Positions 1 to 10,605 are shown, counted from the stretch's first letter. The stretch: DNA of 64,000 nt from Pseudomonas prosekii (GCF_900105155.1 NZ_LT629762.1:1736001-1800000); one strand, 5' to 3'. The notes: generated by a model from the letters alone, not told the origin. Made by a program: numbers and translations.

Positions 1-1058
1 CCCACTACGCGTTCAACGCGGCGCAGCATTCGCCCTACATCGACCTGATGCAGCGCCTGACAGCGTTCATTCCGGTGGATTACCCGGTCAGCGGCATGCT
101 CACCAACAGCGGCGCGGAAGCGGCGGAAAACGCCCTGAAAATTGTTCGTGGCGCCACTGGCCGCAGCGCCGTGATCGCCTTCGACGGCGCGTTTCATGGC
201 CGCACGCTGGCCACGCTCAACCTCAATGGCAAAGTCGCGCCGTACAAACAGAAAGTCGGCACGCTGCCGGGGCCGGTGTACCACTTGCCCTTTCCGAGCA
301 AGGACAACGGCGTGACCTGCGCCGAAGCATTGAAGGCGCTGGATCGGTTGTTCAGCGTCGAAATCGACGTCGACGATGTCGCCTGTTTTATCGTCGAACC
401 GGTGCAGGGCGAAGCGGGCTTCCTGGCGCTGGACGTCGAATTCGCCCAAGCCTTGCGCCGCTTTTGCGATGAGAAAAACATCCTGCTGATCGCCGATGAA
501 ATCCAGTCAGGTTTCGGCCGCACTGGCGAACGTTTTGCCTTTTCGCGATTAGGCATCGAGCCGGACTTGATCCTGCTGGCCAAAAGCATCGCCGGCGGCA
601 TGCCACTCGGCGCGGTGGTCGGGCGCAAAGCGCTGCTCGACACCTTGCCCAAGGGCGGCCTCGGCGGCACCTATTCGGGCAATCCAATCGCCTGCGCCGC
701 CGCCCTGGCGACGCTCGACGAAATGACTGACGCGAACCTGCAGGCGTGGGGCGCGCAACAGGAAGAAGCCATCGTCAGCCGCTACCAGGCGTGGCGCCGC
801 GACAAGATTTCGCCGTACCTCGGCCGCCTGACCGGCGTCGGCGCCATGCGCGGCGTCGAGTTGGCGCGCGCCGACGGCACACCCGCAGCGGCGCAATTGA
901 GCCAATTGCTGGCGCTCGCCCGCGACGCCGGTTTGCTGCTGATGCCGAGCGGCAAGTCCCGGCACATCATCCGTTTGCTCGCGCCACTGACCACCGAGGC
1001 GGCGGTGCTGGAGGAAGGGCTGGATATTTTTGCCGCGTGCCTGGCCCGGCTCGACTGA
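1..1058 (+). CDS. Class III (PLP-dependent) aminotransferase, 5' end outside window
   Basis: About 351 residues are visible. The frame is open to the left edge from base 3, so the start lies outside the window. The protein matches fold-type I class III aminotransferases (GABA, acetylornithine and ornithine aminotransferase group). Visible motifs are TNSGAEAAENALK (cofactor phosphate binding), the ADEIQSGFGRTG block with the pyridine-contacting Asp, and LLAKSIAGG, whose Lys should carry PLP. It would move an amino group from a terminal amine or omega-amino acid to a keto acid. The amino-acid ABC transporter and FAD oxidase downstream on the same strand suggest one uptake and catabolic cluster. 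The substrate cannot be read from sequence. Confidence 0.9.
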   Translation, partial: HYAFNAAQHSPYIDLMQRLTAFIPVDYPVSGMLTNSGAEAAENALKIVRGATGRSAVIAFDGAFHGRTLATLNLNGKVAPYKQKVGTLPGPVYHLPFPSKDNGVTCAEALKALDRLFSVEIDVDDVACFIVEPVQGEAGFLALDVEFAQALRRFCDEKNILLIADEIQSGFGRTGERFAFSRLGIEPDLILLAKSIAGGMPLGAVVGRKALLDTLPKGGLGGTYSGNPIACAAALATLDEMTDANLQAWGAQQEEAIVSRYQAWRRDKISPYLGRLTGVGAMRGVELARADGTPAAAQLSQLLALARDAGLLLMPSGKSRHIIRLLAPLTTEAAVLEEGLDIFAACLARLD

Positions 1059-1149
1059 ACCGCAAACTGCGATCCGGGACTGACATAGCGAATTATGTTC
1101 GCTTGTGGTCGCGGATTTAGCGTCGCAATACTGCCCAATACGCAACTTG

Positions 1150-1214
1150 CAGGAGCCAGACTTGCCGGCGAAGGCGTTTCGTAAACCGTCTTCGCCGGCA
1201 AGCCTGGCTCCTAC
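1150..1214. repeat. REP-type inverted pair
   Basis: GGAGCCAG-a-CTTGCCGGCGAAG is followed about 16 bases later by its near-exact reverse complement, making a long hairpin between the aminotransferase and the permease. It is a divergent member of the Pseudomonas REP family that recurs across the window. It may also act as an mRNA 3'-end stabiliser. Confidence 0.75.
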
Positions 1215-1267
1215 AAATAACCTCTTTTATCTAGCGAGAAGATCACCACCTACAAGCCGAGGCGTTC

Positions 1268-2242
1268 ATGTATCACGACAATATAATTTATAAGAAAAAG
1301 TCCAATGATCCTCAATTCCTGCTTGGCGTCGCCGTGGTGTAGTTTCTCGGCGCCTACCTGATGAACCTCGGCAACAGCGCCCTCAGCCACTTTCTGCAAC
1401 CGCTGCTGGGCGATACCGCCGACAGCCTGACCGCCCGCAACATCGCCATCGGCCTGCTGATCGCGGTGCTCGGCACGCTGAATTTCCACGTCCTCGGCCG
1501 CCTCAAATTCAAAGTGCAAACCACCGTGGTGTGGATTGAATTGCTGATTCTGTTTCTGGCGTTCTTCGACACCTTCAACCTGTCCTACAGCTTCATCCTC
1601 GACAAAGTCGGTTTCCTCATCGTCCAGGGCGCAGCGACCACGCTGTACATTTCCGCCGTGGCGATCGTGATCGCCTTCGTGCTGGCGCTGATCGGCGCCG
1701 TCGCCAAGCTGTCGAACAACGGCCTGGCAAACGCCCTCGCCTCGTTCTACACCTCGTTCTTTCGCGGCGTGCCGCTGCTGATCCAGATTTACCTGATCTA
1801 CCTCGGCCTGCCCCAACTCGGTTACGTGGTCGACGCCGTGCCGGCGGGCATTCTCGCGTTGTCGCTGTGCTACGGCGCGTACATGACCGAGATCTTTCGC
1901 GCCGGCATCCAGAGTATTCCGGTCGGCCAGTGGGAAGCCTCGCGGGCCTTGGGCATCAGCCCGTTCAAGACCTTGAGCCGAGTGATCATGCCGCAAGCTC
2001 TGCGGGTGATTATTCCGCCGACCGGCAACCAGTTCATCGCCATGCTCAAAGACAGTTCGCTGGTGTCGGTGATCGGCGTCTGGGAACTGATGTACCTGGC
2101 CAAGACCCAGGGCCGCGCGGACTTCCGTCACCTCGAAATGCTGATTACCGCCGCGATGATTTACTGGGCGCTGTCGTTCATCCTCGAACGGGTGCAGGCG
2201 CGCATCGAAAAACGGGTCAACCGATCCACTGTGCGAGGTTGA
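1268..2242 (+). CDS. Polar amino-acid ABC transporter permease, interrupted by an in-frame amber codon
   Basis: Inner-membrane permease of the His/Glu/Gln/polar amino-acid family. The EAA-loop region ([24 protein letters not shown]) and [12 protein letters not shown] are intact, with several hydrophobic helices. The best start is ATG 1268, with GAGG at 1259-1262 five bases upstream and coding-like sequence beginning [11 protein letters not shown]. That frame is closed by TAG at 1340-1342, codon 25, inside the first hydrophobic segment (LLGVAVV*FLGAYLM). The frame then runs intact for 293 residues from ATG 1361, which has no clear ribosome binding site. The gene is therefore a recent nonsense mutant, a truncated gene restarted at 1361, or a sequencing error. 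It ends four bases before the ATPase gene. Confidence 0.8.
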
Positions 2243-2246
2243 ACCG

Positions 2247-3038
2247 ATGACGCTGACTACAACCGCCCAACGCCCCGACCCGGTCGCAACCAAACAGGCT
2301 GGTCCGGCAATGATTTCGATCAGCGGCCTGAACAAGTGGTACGGCAATTTTCACGCATTGCGCGACGTCGATCTGAGCGTCGCCGCCGGTGAAATTCTGG
2401 TGGTTTGCGGGCCTTCGGGCTCAGGCAAATCGACGATGATTCGCTGCATCAATCACCTCGAAAACTTTCAGAAAGGCCAGATCCAGGTCAACGGCATCAC
2501 CCTCACCAGCGAGGCCGAAAGTGTCAGCGCGGTGCGCCGCGAGATCGGCATGGTGTTCCAGAGCTTCAACCTGTTCCCGCACCTGAGCGTGATGGACAAC
2601 CTGACCTTGGCGCCGCAACTGGTGCAGGGCGTGTCGAGTGTCGAGGCGAAAAAACGCGCGCAGGTGTACCTCGAACGTGTACGGATTGCCGAGCACGCGC
2701 ACAAATATCCGTCGCAACTGTCCGGCGGTCAGCAGCAGCGCGTGGCGATTGCCCGGGCGCTGTGCATGAACCCGAAAGTGATGCTGTTCGACGAACCGAC
2801 CTCAGCGCTCGACCCGGAAATGGTCCACGAAGTGCTGGACGTGATGGGCGAACTGGCCACCGACGGCATGACCATGATCTGCGTGACCCACGAGATGGGC
2901 TTCGCCAGCAAAGTCGCCGACCGCGTGCTGTTCATGGACCAGGGCCAGGTCATCGAACAAGCCACCCCGGCCGAATTTTTCAACAACCCGCAGACCGAAC
3001 GCGCGCAGAAATTCCTCTCGCAAATCATCGGTCACTGA
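2247..3038 (+). CDS. Polar amino-acid ABC transporter ATP-binding protein
   Basis: 263 residues, the GlnQ/HisP-type cytoplasmic ATPase that powers the adjacent permease. Walker A is GPSGSGKST, the signature is [15 protein letters not shown], Walker B with its catalytic Glu is [13 protein letters not shown], and the switch His is in CVTHEMGF. A 21-residue leader precedes [12 protein letters not shown], where the family domain begins. The ATG at 2247 is preferred because GAGG sits eight bases upstream; Met22 is the alternative. The start follows the permease stop by four bases, indicating coupled translation. Confidence 0.93.
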   Translation: MTLTTTAQRPDPVATKQAGPAMISISGLNKWYGNFHALRDVDLSVAAGEILVVCGPSGSGKSTMIRCINHLENFQKGQIQVNGITLTSEAESVSAVRREIGMVFQSFNLFPHLSVMDNLTLAPQLVQGVSSVEAKKRAQVYLERVRIAEHAHKYPSQLSGGQQQRVAIARALCMNPKVMLFDEPTSALDPEMVHEVLDVMGELATDGMTMICVTHEMGFASKVADRVLFMDQGQVIEQATPAEFFNNPQTERAQKFLSQIIGH

Positions 3039-3096
3039 GAACGCTTTTCCCGCATAGCTTTAGCCCGAAAAACAATAACGAAAAGTGGAGATAGAC

Positions 3097-3930
3097 ATGC
3101 TCAGCAAAAAATACGCAATCACCCTCGCCGCCACCCTGTCGCTGTTGTTCGTCGGTGCCGCGAATGCCGGGGCAGTGCTGGACAAGATCCAGAGCAGCAA
3201 AACCCTGACCGTCGCCACCTCGGCGACTTGGCCGCCGCAGGGTTTCATCAACGACAAAAATGAAATCGACGGTTTTGATATCGACGTGTCCAAGGAGATC
3301 GCCAAGCGCCTCGGCGTCGAGGTCAAGTTCATCACGCCGGATTGGGATGTGATCACCGCCGGCAAGTGGAACGGGCGCTGGGACGTGTCCGTGGGTTCGA
3401 TGACCGCGACCAAAAGTCGTGCGCGAATCCTCGATTTCCCCGGCACTTATTACTACGTGCCCTACGTGTTTGCCGTGCACGACAAATCGAAAGTCACCGA
3501 CCACAAAGCGCTGAATGGCAAAACCATCGGCGTCGAAGGTGGGACCACGTCCGAGGACTATTTCAGCCAGGCACTGGCGATTGAAACCAGCGACGTGCCG
3601 CCCGTGGTCTACGACGTGAAAACCGAAAAAATGAAAACCTACGCCGGTTCCGTCGGCCCGCTCGACGACCTGCGCCTGGGCGACGGCACGCGCCTCGACG
3701 CAATCCTCACGCAACGCAGCACGCTGGATGCGGCGGTGAAAAAAGGCTATCCACTGCGCGCCGTCGACAACAACGTGGCGTTCTACGAACCGCTGGCCGT
3801 GGCCACCGACAAGGGTGACCCGGAACTGAAAGCCAAACTCAGCGAAATCATCGGCGAAATGCACAAGGACGGCACGCTGACCAAGCTGTCGGACAAGTGG
3901 TACGGCGTCGACTACTCGACCATCAAATAA
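3097..3930 (+). CDS. Periplasmic amino-acid-binding protein of ABC transporter (SBP family 3)
   Basis: 277 residues. A Sec signal peptide (LSKKYAITLAATLSLLFVGAANAG, split near ANA-G) is followed by a family 3 solute-binding domain with the hallmarks GFDIDVSKEIAKRLG, WDVSVGSMTATKSRA and a C-terminal DKWYG. The ATG at 3097 is chosen because GTGGAG lies just upstream; an earlier in-frame GTG at 3085 is part of that ribosome binding site. It would deliver a polar or cationic amino acid, or a related amine, to the permease and ATPase encoded just before it. The exact ligand is unknown. Confidence 0.92.
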   Translation: MLSKKYAITLAATLSLLFVGAANAGAVLDKIQSSKTLTVATSATWPPQGFINDKNEIDGFDIDVSKEIAKRLGVEVKFITPDWDVITAGKWNGRWDVSVGSMTATKSRARILDFPGTYYYVPYVFAVHDKSKVTDHKALNGKTIGVEGGTTSEDYFSQALAIETSDVPPVVYDVKTEKMKTYAGSVGPLDDLRLGDGTRLDAILTQRSTLDAAVKKGYPLRAVDNNVAFYEPLAVATDKGDPELKAKLSEIIGEMHKDGTLTKLSDKWYGVDYSTIK

Positions 3931-3945
3931 CCCCGCGCCGACACC

Positions 3946-3975
3946 CTGGGGGAGCGAGCTTGCTCGCTCCCACAA
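3946..3975. repeat. REP-type palindrome
   Basis: GGGAGCGAGC-TT-GCTCGCTCCC is a perfect hairpin between the binding-protein gene and the oxidase gene. It may separate the expression levels of the two by protecting the upstream mRNA. Confidence 0.75.
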
Positions 3976-3996
3976 CAGCGATCTCAAGGATTGAAC

Positions 3997-5280
3997 ATGT
4001 CCTTCCCGACGACCTGGTACTCCCAGACCTCGCTGCCTCGCGCGGCCAGGTCCGCATTGCACAGTGACGAAAGCTGCGACGTCTGCATCATCGGCGCCGG
4101 TATCGCCGGCCTGACTGCCGCACTGGAACTGACCCGTCGCGGCAAACGCGTGATTCTTCTCGAAGCGCAGCAAGTGGCGTGGGGCGCGTCCGGGCGCAAT
4201 GGCGGCGTGGTCTCGCCGGGCTGGGCCGAAGGCTCGGGCGCGATCCGCAAGAAGCTCGGTCTGGAGCAGGCTCGTGCGCTGTTCCAGATGTCGGTCGAAG
4301 GCGTCGAGATTGTTCGAAGCAACATCGCCGAGCTGGCGCTGAGCGGTTGCGCGCCGTCCGCCGGGACGATTCGCGTCAAGCGTTACGACGATGGCGCCGC
4401 AGTGAAAAACCACATCGAAACCATGCGCCGCGATTTCGGTTATGAATTGAATTACCTCGACACCGCGCAGGTTCGCCAGCGGGCGCACACGCAGCGTTAC
4501 TTTCAAGGCGTCGAAGACCCGAACGCGCTGCACTTTCATCCGCTGAATTATTGCCTGGGTCTGGCGCTGGCCATTGAAACGGCGGGCGGGCGGATTTTCG
4601 AACAGTCGAAGATGCTGTCCTGGGAGCATCAGGGCGCCGACAAAATCGTCAGGACCGCTCACGGCACGGTGTGCTGCCGCGATCTGGTGTTCTGCGCTGG
4701 CGGCTACGGTGGCGCGGAATTGCAGAAACTCAGCCGCGCCTATTTGCCGATCGCCACTTATGTGGTGCTGACCGAGCACTTGGGCGACGCGATCAAAAAC
4801 GTCCTCGACTCCGGCGCGGCGTTCTCCGACGACCGCCGCGCGTCCGACTATTACCGCGTGGTCGAAGGCGATCGCCTGCTCTGGGGCGGGCGCATCACCA
4901 CCCGCAACGAGCAAAACGAAAAAGCCCTGGCAACGATGTTGAAAGCCGACATGGTCTCGGTTTATCCACAACTGGCGTCGGTGAAAATCGAACTGGCGTG
5001 GTCGGGGTTGATGGGGTATTCGACCAACAAAATGCCAAATCTGGGCGTGCTGGATCCGGGGGTTTGGGCGTGTACGTCGTTTGGTGGCCACGGCTTGAAC
5101 AGCGGGTCGATCTGCGGTCGGGTAATTGCTGAAGCGGTGTGCGGCGAGAGTGCGCGGTATCAGCTGTTCAAACCGTATCTGCTGGATTGGAACGGTGGGC
5201 CGTTCGGCAAGATCGCGGCGAATGCCATCTATCAATCGCTGAAGGTCATGGACTTCGTCCAGGAGCGGTTGCGCGGATAA
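3997..5280 (+). CDS. FAD-dependent amine/amino-acid oxidoreductase (DAO family, PuuB/OrdL-like)
   Basis: 427 residues. Near the N terminus is the FAD dinucleotide-binding motif CIIGAGIAGLTAALELTRRGKRV, followed by the GASGRNGG segment typical of the DadA/PuuB/OrdL group. The C terminus has FGGHGLNSG, which closes over the flavin. Members oxidise secondary or gamma-glutamylated amines and amino acids to imines or aldehydes, releasing H2O2 or passing electrons onward. ATG 3997 has AAGGA six bases upstream; the TTG at 3991 is rejected. Being last in the transporter cluster with an aminotransferase supports a catabolic role for an imported amine or amino acid. PuuB-like identity is a family-level call. 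Confidence 0.87.
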   Translation: MSFPTTWYSQTSLPRAARSALHSDESCDVCIIGAGIAGLTAALELTRRGKRVILLEAQQVAWGASGRNGGVVSPGWAEGSGAIRKKLGLEQARALFQMSVEGVEIVRSNIAELALSGCAPSAGTIRVKRYDDGAAVKNHIETMRRDFGYELNYLDTAQVRQRAHTQRYFQGVEDPNALHFHPLNYCLGLALAIETAGGRIFEQSKMLSWEHQGADKIVRTAHGTVCCRDLVFCAGGYGGAELQKLSRAYLPIATYVVLTEHLGDAIKNVLDSGAAFSDDRRASDYYRVVEGDRLLWGGRITTRNEQNEKALATMLKADMVSVYPQLASVKIELAWSGLMGYSTNKMPNLGVLDPGVWACTSFGGHGLNSGSICGRVIAEAVCGESARYQLFKPYLLDWNGGPFGKIAANAIYQSLKVMDFVQERLRG

Positions 5281-5326
5281 ACGAATGGCCTTTGTAGGGG
5301 GTGTGGGTAACGTATTTTTGTGGGCA

Positions 5327-5352
5327 CAAAAAACCGGCCGGAGCCGGTTTTT
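5327..5352. terminator. Bidirectional intrinsic terminator
   Basis: AAACCGGC (5331-5338), loop CGGA, GCCGGTTT (5343-5350), with A-rich sequence on the left and a T-run on the right. It serves the oxidase gene on + and trxB on -, which converge here. Confidence 0.9.
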
Positions 5353-5366
5353 TTATTTCAGCGCGA

Positions 5367-6646
<1,280 letters not shown>

Positions 6647-7402
6647 ATGCCCGCCCCTGTTCTGTCCGGCCCGCAATACCTGCGCGAAGGCCTCAAACTG
6701 GTCCTCAGCCCGGGCCTGCGTTTGTTCGTGTTGTTGCCGCTGGCAATCAACCTGGTGCTGTTCGTCGGATTGATTTACCTGGCCGGCCATCAATTCAGTA
6801 TCTGGGTCGACACGCTGATGCCGTCCCTGCCCGACTGGCTGAGTTTCCTCAGTTACATCCTGTGGCCAATCTTCGTGGTGCTGGTGGTGTTGATGGTGTT
6901 TTTCACTTTCACCATGCTCGCCAACGTCATCGCCGCACCGTTCAACGGCTTCCTCGCGGAGAAAGTCGAAGTAGTGGTGCGCGGCACCGACGACTTCCCG
7001 GCCTTCAGTTGGGGCGAGTTGATCGAAATGATCCCGCGCACCCTCGCCCGGGAAATGCGCAAACTCGGCTACTTCCTGCCACGCGCGCTCGGGCTGTTCA
7101 TCCTCTCGTTCATTCCGGTGGTCAACATCATCGCGGCGCCGTTGTGGCTGCTGTTCGGCGTGTGGATGATGGCGATCCAGTACATCGACTACCCGGCGGA
7201 CAACCACAAACTGGGTTGGAACGAGATGCTCGCGTGGCTGCGGCAGAAGCGTTGGCAGAGCATGAGTTTCGGCGGCAGCGTGTACCTGGTGTTGCTGATT
7301 CCGGTGGTCAACATCCTGATGATGCCGGCGGCGGTGGCCGGGGCGACGCTGTTCTGGGTGCGTGAGCGCGGCGCGGAAAACCTGGTCGTGCAACAACGCT
7401 GA
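6647..7402 (+). CDS. cysZ: Sulfate transporter CysZ
   Basis: 251 residues of the CysZ/EI24 family (DUF540), an inner-membrane sulfate uptake protein feeding cysteine synthesis. It begins [25 protein letters not shown], has four or more hydrophobic segments, and carries the conserved [26 protein letters not shown] region and [14 protein letters not shown] precedes ATG 6647. The cysNC and cysD genes later in the window use the imported sulfate. Confidence 0.92.
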   Translation: MPAPVLSGPQYLREGLKLVLSPGLRLFVLLPLAINLVLFVGLIYLAGHQFSIWVDTLMPSLPDWLSFLSYILWPIFVVLVVLMVFFTFTMLANVIAAPFNGFLAEKVEVVVRGTDDFPAFSWGELIEMIPRTLAREMRKLGYFLPRALGLFILSFIPVVNIIAAPLWLLFGVWMMAIQYIDYPADNHKLGWNEMLAWLRQKRWQSMSFGGSVYLVLLIPVVNILMMPAAVAGATLFWVRERGAENLVVQQR

Positions 7403-7466
7403 GCCGGTCACAAATCCATCACGCAATCGCCACAATGACGACATGGCCTCAGCCGACACTGAGGTC

Positions 7467-8642
7467 ATGACGACAATTCTGCATATCACCCTGATCACCG
7501 AAACCTTCCCTCCCGAAATCAACGGCGTGGCCAATACCCTTGGCCGCTTGTGCGACGGTTTGCGCGCGCGCGGGCATCGGGTCGAACTGGTGCGACCGCG
7601 GCAAAGCGCTGATCGCCAATCGTCCAGCGACGACGCGCTGATGCTCTGTCGCGGCTGGCCGCTGCCGGGTTATCCAGGGTTGCAGTGGGGTCAGTCGTCG
7701 ATGCACAAATTGTTGCGGCGCTGGAAGCGCCAGCGCCCGGACGTGCTGTACATCGCCACGGAGGGGCCGCTGGGGTTGTCGGCGTTGCGCGCGGCGCGGC
7801 GCCTGGGGATTGCGGTGGTCAGCGGCTTTCACACCAATTTCCAGCAGTACACCCGCCAATACGGGCTCGGTCTGCTGACCCGATTGCTCACGCATTACCT
7901 GCGCTGGTTTCACAACCGTTCGACGCTGACGCTGGTGCCGAGTGTCAGCCAGCGCCTGGAACTGGAACGTCGCCAATTCGAGCGGCTGGCGTTGCTGTCG
8001 CGCGGGGTCGACAGCCAACTGTTTCACCCGGCCAAACGCCTCGACGCGCTGCGTGAACAGTGGGGGCTGGCGGAGCGGGATGTCGCGGTGATCCATGTCG
8101 GGCGGTTGGCGCCGGAGAAGAATCTCGGGTTGCTCAAGCGCAGTTTCGAGGCGTTGAAAGCCACTTATCCACAGCGCAACCTCAAACTGATTATTGTCGG
8201 CGACGGCCCGCAGCGGCTGGCACTGGAGAAGGAATTGCCCGAGGCGATTTTCTGCGGTGCGCAGCGCGGCGAGGCGCTGGCCAGTCACTACGCGTCGGCG
8301 GATGTGTTTCTGTTTCCGAGCCTGACTGAGACTTTCGGCAATGTCGTGCTGGAGGCGCTGGCCTCGGGGCTCGGTGTGGTGGCTTACGATATGGCGGCGG
8401 CGGGTCAGCATATCCGCCACGGCTACAACGGCGTGCTGGCGATGCCGGGCGATGAGCAGGCGTTTTGCGAAGCGGCGTGTTGGTTACTCGAGCATCGGGA
8501 AACGCTGCGCTGCGTGCGTTTGAATGCGCGCCAGCATGCGAGCCGGCAGGGTTGGGCGGCGATTATCGAGGAGTTTGAAAGGCAGTTGCGTGGGGCTTGT
8601 GCACAGGAACAGACATTGCCAGATGTTGCATTGCTGCCTTAG
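7467..8642 (+). CDS. Glycosyltransferase family 4 (GT-B) protein
   Basis: About 391 residues. The N-terminal acceptor domain starts LHITLITETFPPEINGVANTLGRL. The C-terminal nucleotide-sugar domain has VIHVGRLAPEKN and FPSLTETFGNVVLEALASGLGVVAYD, carrying the E-x7-E motif of GT4 enzymes. It resembles glycolipid and mannosyl-type GT4 enzymes; the true sugar and acceptor cannot be read. ATG 7467 sits where the domain begins but its GAGG is only two bases away, so ATG 7443 in the same frame is an alternative. It follows cysZ by about 60 bases. Confidence 0.87.
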   Translation: MTTILHITLITETFPPEINGVANTLGRLCDGLRARGHRVELVRPRQSADRQSSSDDALMLCRGWPLPGYPGLQWGQSSMHKLLRRWKRQRPDVLYIATEGPLGLSALRAARRLGIAVVSGFHTNFQQYTRQYGLGLLTRLLTHYLRWFHNRSTLTLVPSVSQRLELERRQFERLALLSRGVDSQLFHPAKRLDALREQWGLAERDVAVIHVGRLAPEKNLGLLKRSFEALKATYPQRNLKLIIVGDGPQRLALEKELPEAIFCGAQRGEALASHYASADVFLFPSLTETFGNVVLEALASGLGVVAYDMAAAGQHIRHGYNGVLAMPGDEQAFCEAACWLLEHRETLRCVRLNARQHASRQGWAAIIEEFERQLRGACAQEQTLPDVALLP

Positions 8643-8645
8643 AAG

Positions 8646-8720
8646 CTTCGCGGGCAAGCCTCGCTCCTACAGGTTTTGCGGTGTACACAAATCCTGTAGG
8701 AGCGAGGCTTGCCCGCGAAG
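8646..8720. repeat. REP pair, perfect 28-bp inverted repeat
   Basis: 8646-8673 is the exact reverse complement of 8693-8720 (core CCTGTAGGAGCGAGGCTTGC), separated by 19 bases. It lies between the convergent glycosyltransferase and flavin reductase genes and may serve as a transcript end for both. Confidence 0.9.
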
Positions 8721-8739
8721 AGGCCTTCCCTGCTGGCGC

Positions 8740-9843
8740 TTAAACCAGCGTCATCAACGCCTCACGGCTGAACGGCAAAATATCTTCCTCGCGCCCATCG
8801 CGCACTTTCTGCGCCCAGTCCGGATCAACCAGCAGCGCCCGCCCGACCGCCACCAAGTCAAACTCTTCCTTGTTCAAGCGCTCCAGCAGATTTTCCAGGC
8901 TGGCCGGTTGCGCGACTTTGTCGGTGTTGACCATGAACTGCAAAAACTCGCCATCCAGGCCGACGCTGCCGACGGTGATGGTCGGTTTGCCCGTGAGCTT
9001 GCGCGTCCAGCCCGCCAGGTTGAGGTCGGAGCCGTCGAACTCAGGCTCCCAGAACCGCCGCGTCGAGCAGTGGAAAATGTCCACGCCAGCGTCGGATAAC
9101 GGCTTGAGGAATTCGCCGAGCGCTTCCGGGGTTTGCACCAGACGTGCGGTGTAATCCTGCTGCTTCCATTGCGAGAAACGGAAGATGATCGGGAAACCGT
9201 CGCCGACCGCCGCGCGCACGGCCTGGATCAATTCGATGGCGAAACGCGAACGGTTGGCCAGGCTGCCGCCGTATTCGTCGGTGCGCTGGTTGCTGCCTTC
9301 CCAGAAGAACTGGTCGACCAGGTAACCGTGGGCGCCGTGGATTTCCACGCCGTCCATGCCGATGCTTTGCGCATCTTTGGCCGACTGCGCGAACGCGGCG
9401 ATCACTTCCTGAATGTCTTGATGAGTCATGCCGTGAACCACGACCTGACCGTCCTTGAGTTTTTCCGTCGGGCCGTAACCCGGCACGGAGGCGTCCGGCT
9501 CGGTGCCGATACGGCGCACGCTGCCGACGTGCCAGAGCTGCGGAACGATCTTGCCGCCCTCGGCGTGCACCGCATCGACCACTTTCTTCCAGCCGGCCAG
9601 CGCCGCTTCGCCATAGAAATGCGGCACGTTCGGGTAACCGTTGGAGGCCTGGTGGCCGACCGTGGTGCCTTCGGTAATGATCAGGCCGACGCCTGCTGCG
9701 GCGCGGCGGCGATAGTATTCGATGACTTTGGAATTGGGCACGCCGCCGGGGGAAAAGGAGCGGGTCATCGGCGCCATGACGACGCGGGTCGGCAGTTCGA
9801 GAGTGCCGAGGTGGAACGGTTTGAACAGGGCTTTGACAGGCAT
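8740..9843 (-). CDS. Alkene reductase, Old Yellow Enzyme family (NADH:flavin oxidoreductase)
   Basis: 367 residues. FMN-binding TIM barrel of the OYE/NemA/XenB type, reducing activated C=C bonds (enones, nitro-olefins, maleimides) with NAD(P)H. Signature segments: RVVMAPMTRSFSPGG near the N terminus, GVEIHGAHGYLVDQFFWEGSN with the substrate-binding His pair, NQRTDEYGGSLANRSRF, and a C-terminal VAVGRALLVDPDWAQKV. The ATG at 9843 has GGAG just upstream; the in-frame GTG at 9855 is part of that site. Monocistronic on this strand. Confidence 0.92.
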   Translation of the reverse strand: MPVKALFKPFHLGTLELPTRVVMAPMTRSFSPGGVPNSKVIEYYRRRAAAGVGLIITEGTTVGHQASNGYPNVPHFYGEAALAGWKKVVDAVHAEGGKIVPQLWHVGSVRRIGTEPDASVPGYGPTEKLKDGQVVVHGMTHQDIQEVIAAFAQSAKDAQSIGMDGVEIHGAHGYLVDQFFWEGSNQRTDEYGGSLANRSRFAIELIQAVRAAVGDGFPIIFRFSQWKQQDYTARLVQTPEALGEFLKPLSDAGVDIFHCSTRRFWEPEFDGSDLNLAGWTRKLTGKPTITVGSVGLDGEFLQFMVNTDKVAQPASLENLLERLNKEEFDLVAVGRALLVDPDWAQKVRDGREEDILPFSREALMTLV

Positions 9844-9950
9844 GGGACGCTCCACGGAGATAGACTTTATGACGGCGATAATATGGAGAGTCGCAAGGCT
9901 TGAACAGCACTATTGATTGCGGTGATTAAGGTCTAAAGACAGGAAACATT

Positions 9951-10041
9951 GTGGGAGCAAGGCTTGCCCGCGATGGCGTCGCGCCCTTCGACATCGTCAT
10001 TAACTGACAGGACGCTTTCGCGGGCAAGCCTCGCTCCTACA
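9951..10041. repeat. REP inverted pair
   Basis: GTGGGAGCAAGGCTTGCCCGCGA at 9951 and an inverted copy ending near 10041 flank about 40 bases of spacer between the glutathione peroxidase gene and the OYE gene. Confidence 0.85.
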
Positions 10042-10050
10042 GGGAATGGG

Positions 10051-10533
10051 TTAGCCCAGGGCTTTTTCGATGGCGTGGACAATCGTCGGATCGTCCGGCG
10101 GCGTCCGCGGTGAGAAGCGCGCCAGGACACGGCCGTCCTTGCCGAGGAGGAATTTCTCGAAGTTCCAGGTAATGTCCCCGGGAAACTCCGCGCCCTCGCC
10201 CGCCAGCAGACGGTACAACTGGTGACGCTCGTGACCGTTGACTTCCAGCTTGCCGGACAACGGAAACGTCACGCCATAGTTGAGGCTGCAGAACTCCTGG
10301 ATCTCTTGCTCGCTGCCCGGTTCCTGTCCGGCAAACTGGTTGCACGGCAGGCCCAGCACGCTGAACCCACGGTCCTTGAACTGCTGATGAAGCTGTTCAA
10401 GTGCCTTGTACTGTGGAGTCAAACCACATTTGGAAGCGACGTTGACTACCAGCACGACTTGCCCCTTGAAAGGCAAAAGGGGTAGCTCCTGACCATCCAG
10501 GGCTGTCAGTGTAAGGTCGTGGAAAGCACTCAT
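10051..10533 (-). CDS. Glutathione peroxidase (thioredoxin/glutathione-dependent, Cys type)
   Basis: 160 residues. Typical bacterial GPx (BtuE-like): NVASKCGLTPQY with the peroxidatic Cys in place of selenocysteine, LGLPCNQFAGQEPG with the conserved Gln, and ITWNFEKFLLGKDG with the catalytic Trp-Asn. It reduces H2O2 and organic peroxides in the cytoplasm. ATG 10533 (MSAFHDL) is chosen because TTGGAG lies upstream. Downstream of slyD on the same strand, but a strong terminator separates them. Confidence 0.94.
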   Translation of the reverse strand: MSAFHDLTLTALDGQELPLLPFKGQVVLVVNVASKCGLTPQYKALEQLHQQFKDRGFSVLGLPCNQFAGQEPGSEQEIQEFCSLNYGVTFPLSGKLEVNGHERHQLYRLLAGEGAEFPGDITWNFEKFLLGKDGRVLARFSPRTPPDDPTIVHAIEKALG

Positions 10534-10605
10534 GACGAACTCCAAATTCCCGTGTTCTTCTTCAAACAGCTACCTGGCGGCGTCGCCCGGGATAGCTGCG
10601 GACTG

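Noticed and set aside
3946..3975. Intrinsic terminator between the binding-protein and oxidase genes
   Set aside because: The perfect hairpin has no T-run after it and matches the REP core, so it is listed as a repeat.
3025..5235. Long open frame of 736 codons on the minus strand opposite the binding-protein and oxidase genes
   Set aside because: It is an antisense shadow of two well-supported genes in GC-rich DNA, has an arginine-, histidine- and glutamine-rich composition and matches no family I recognise. The same applies to 11464-13617 (-), 15637-17649 (+), 20046-22025 (-), 24177-25541 (+), 26103-27722 (+) and 47546-51202 (+).
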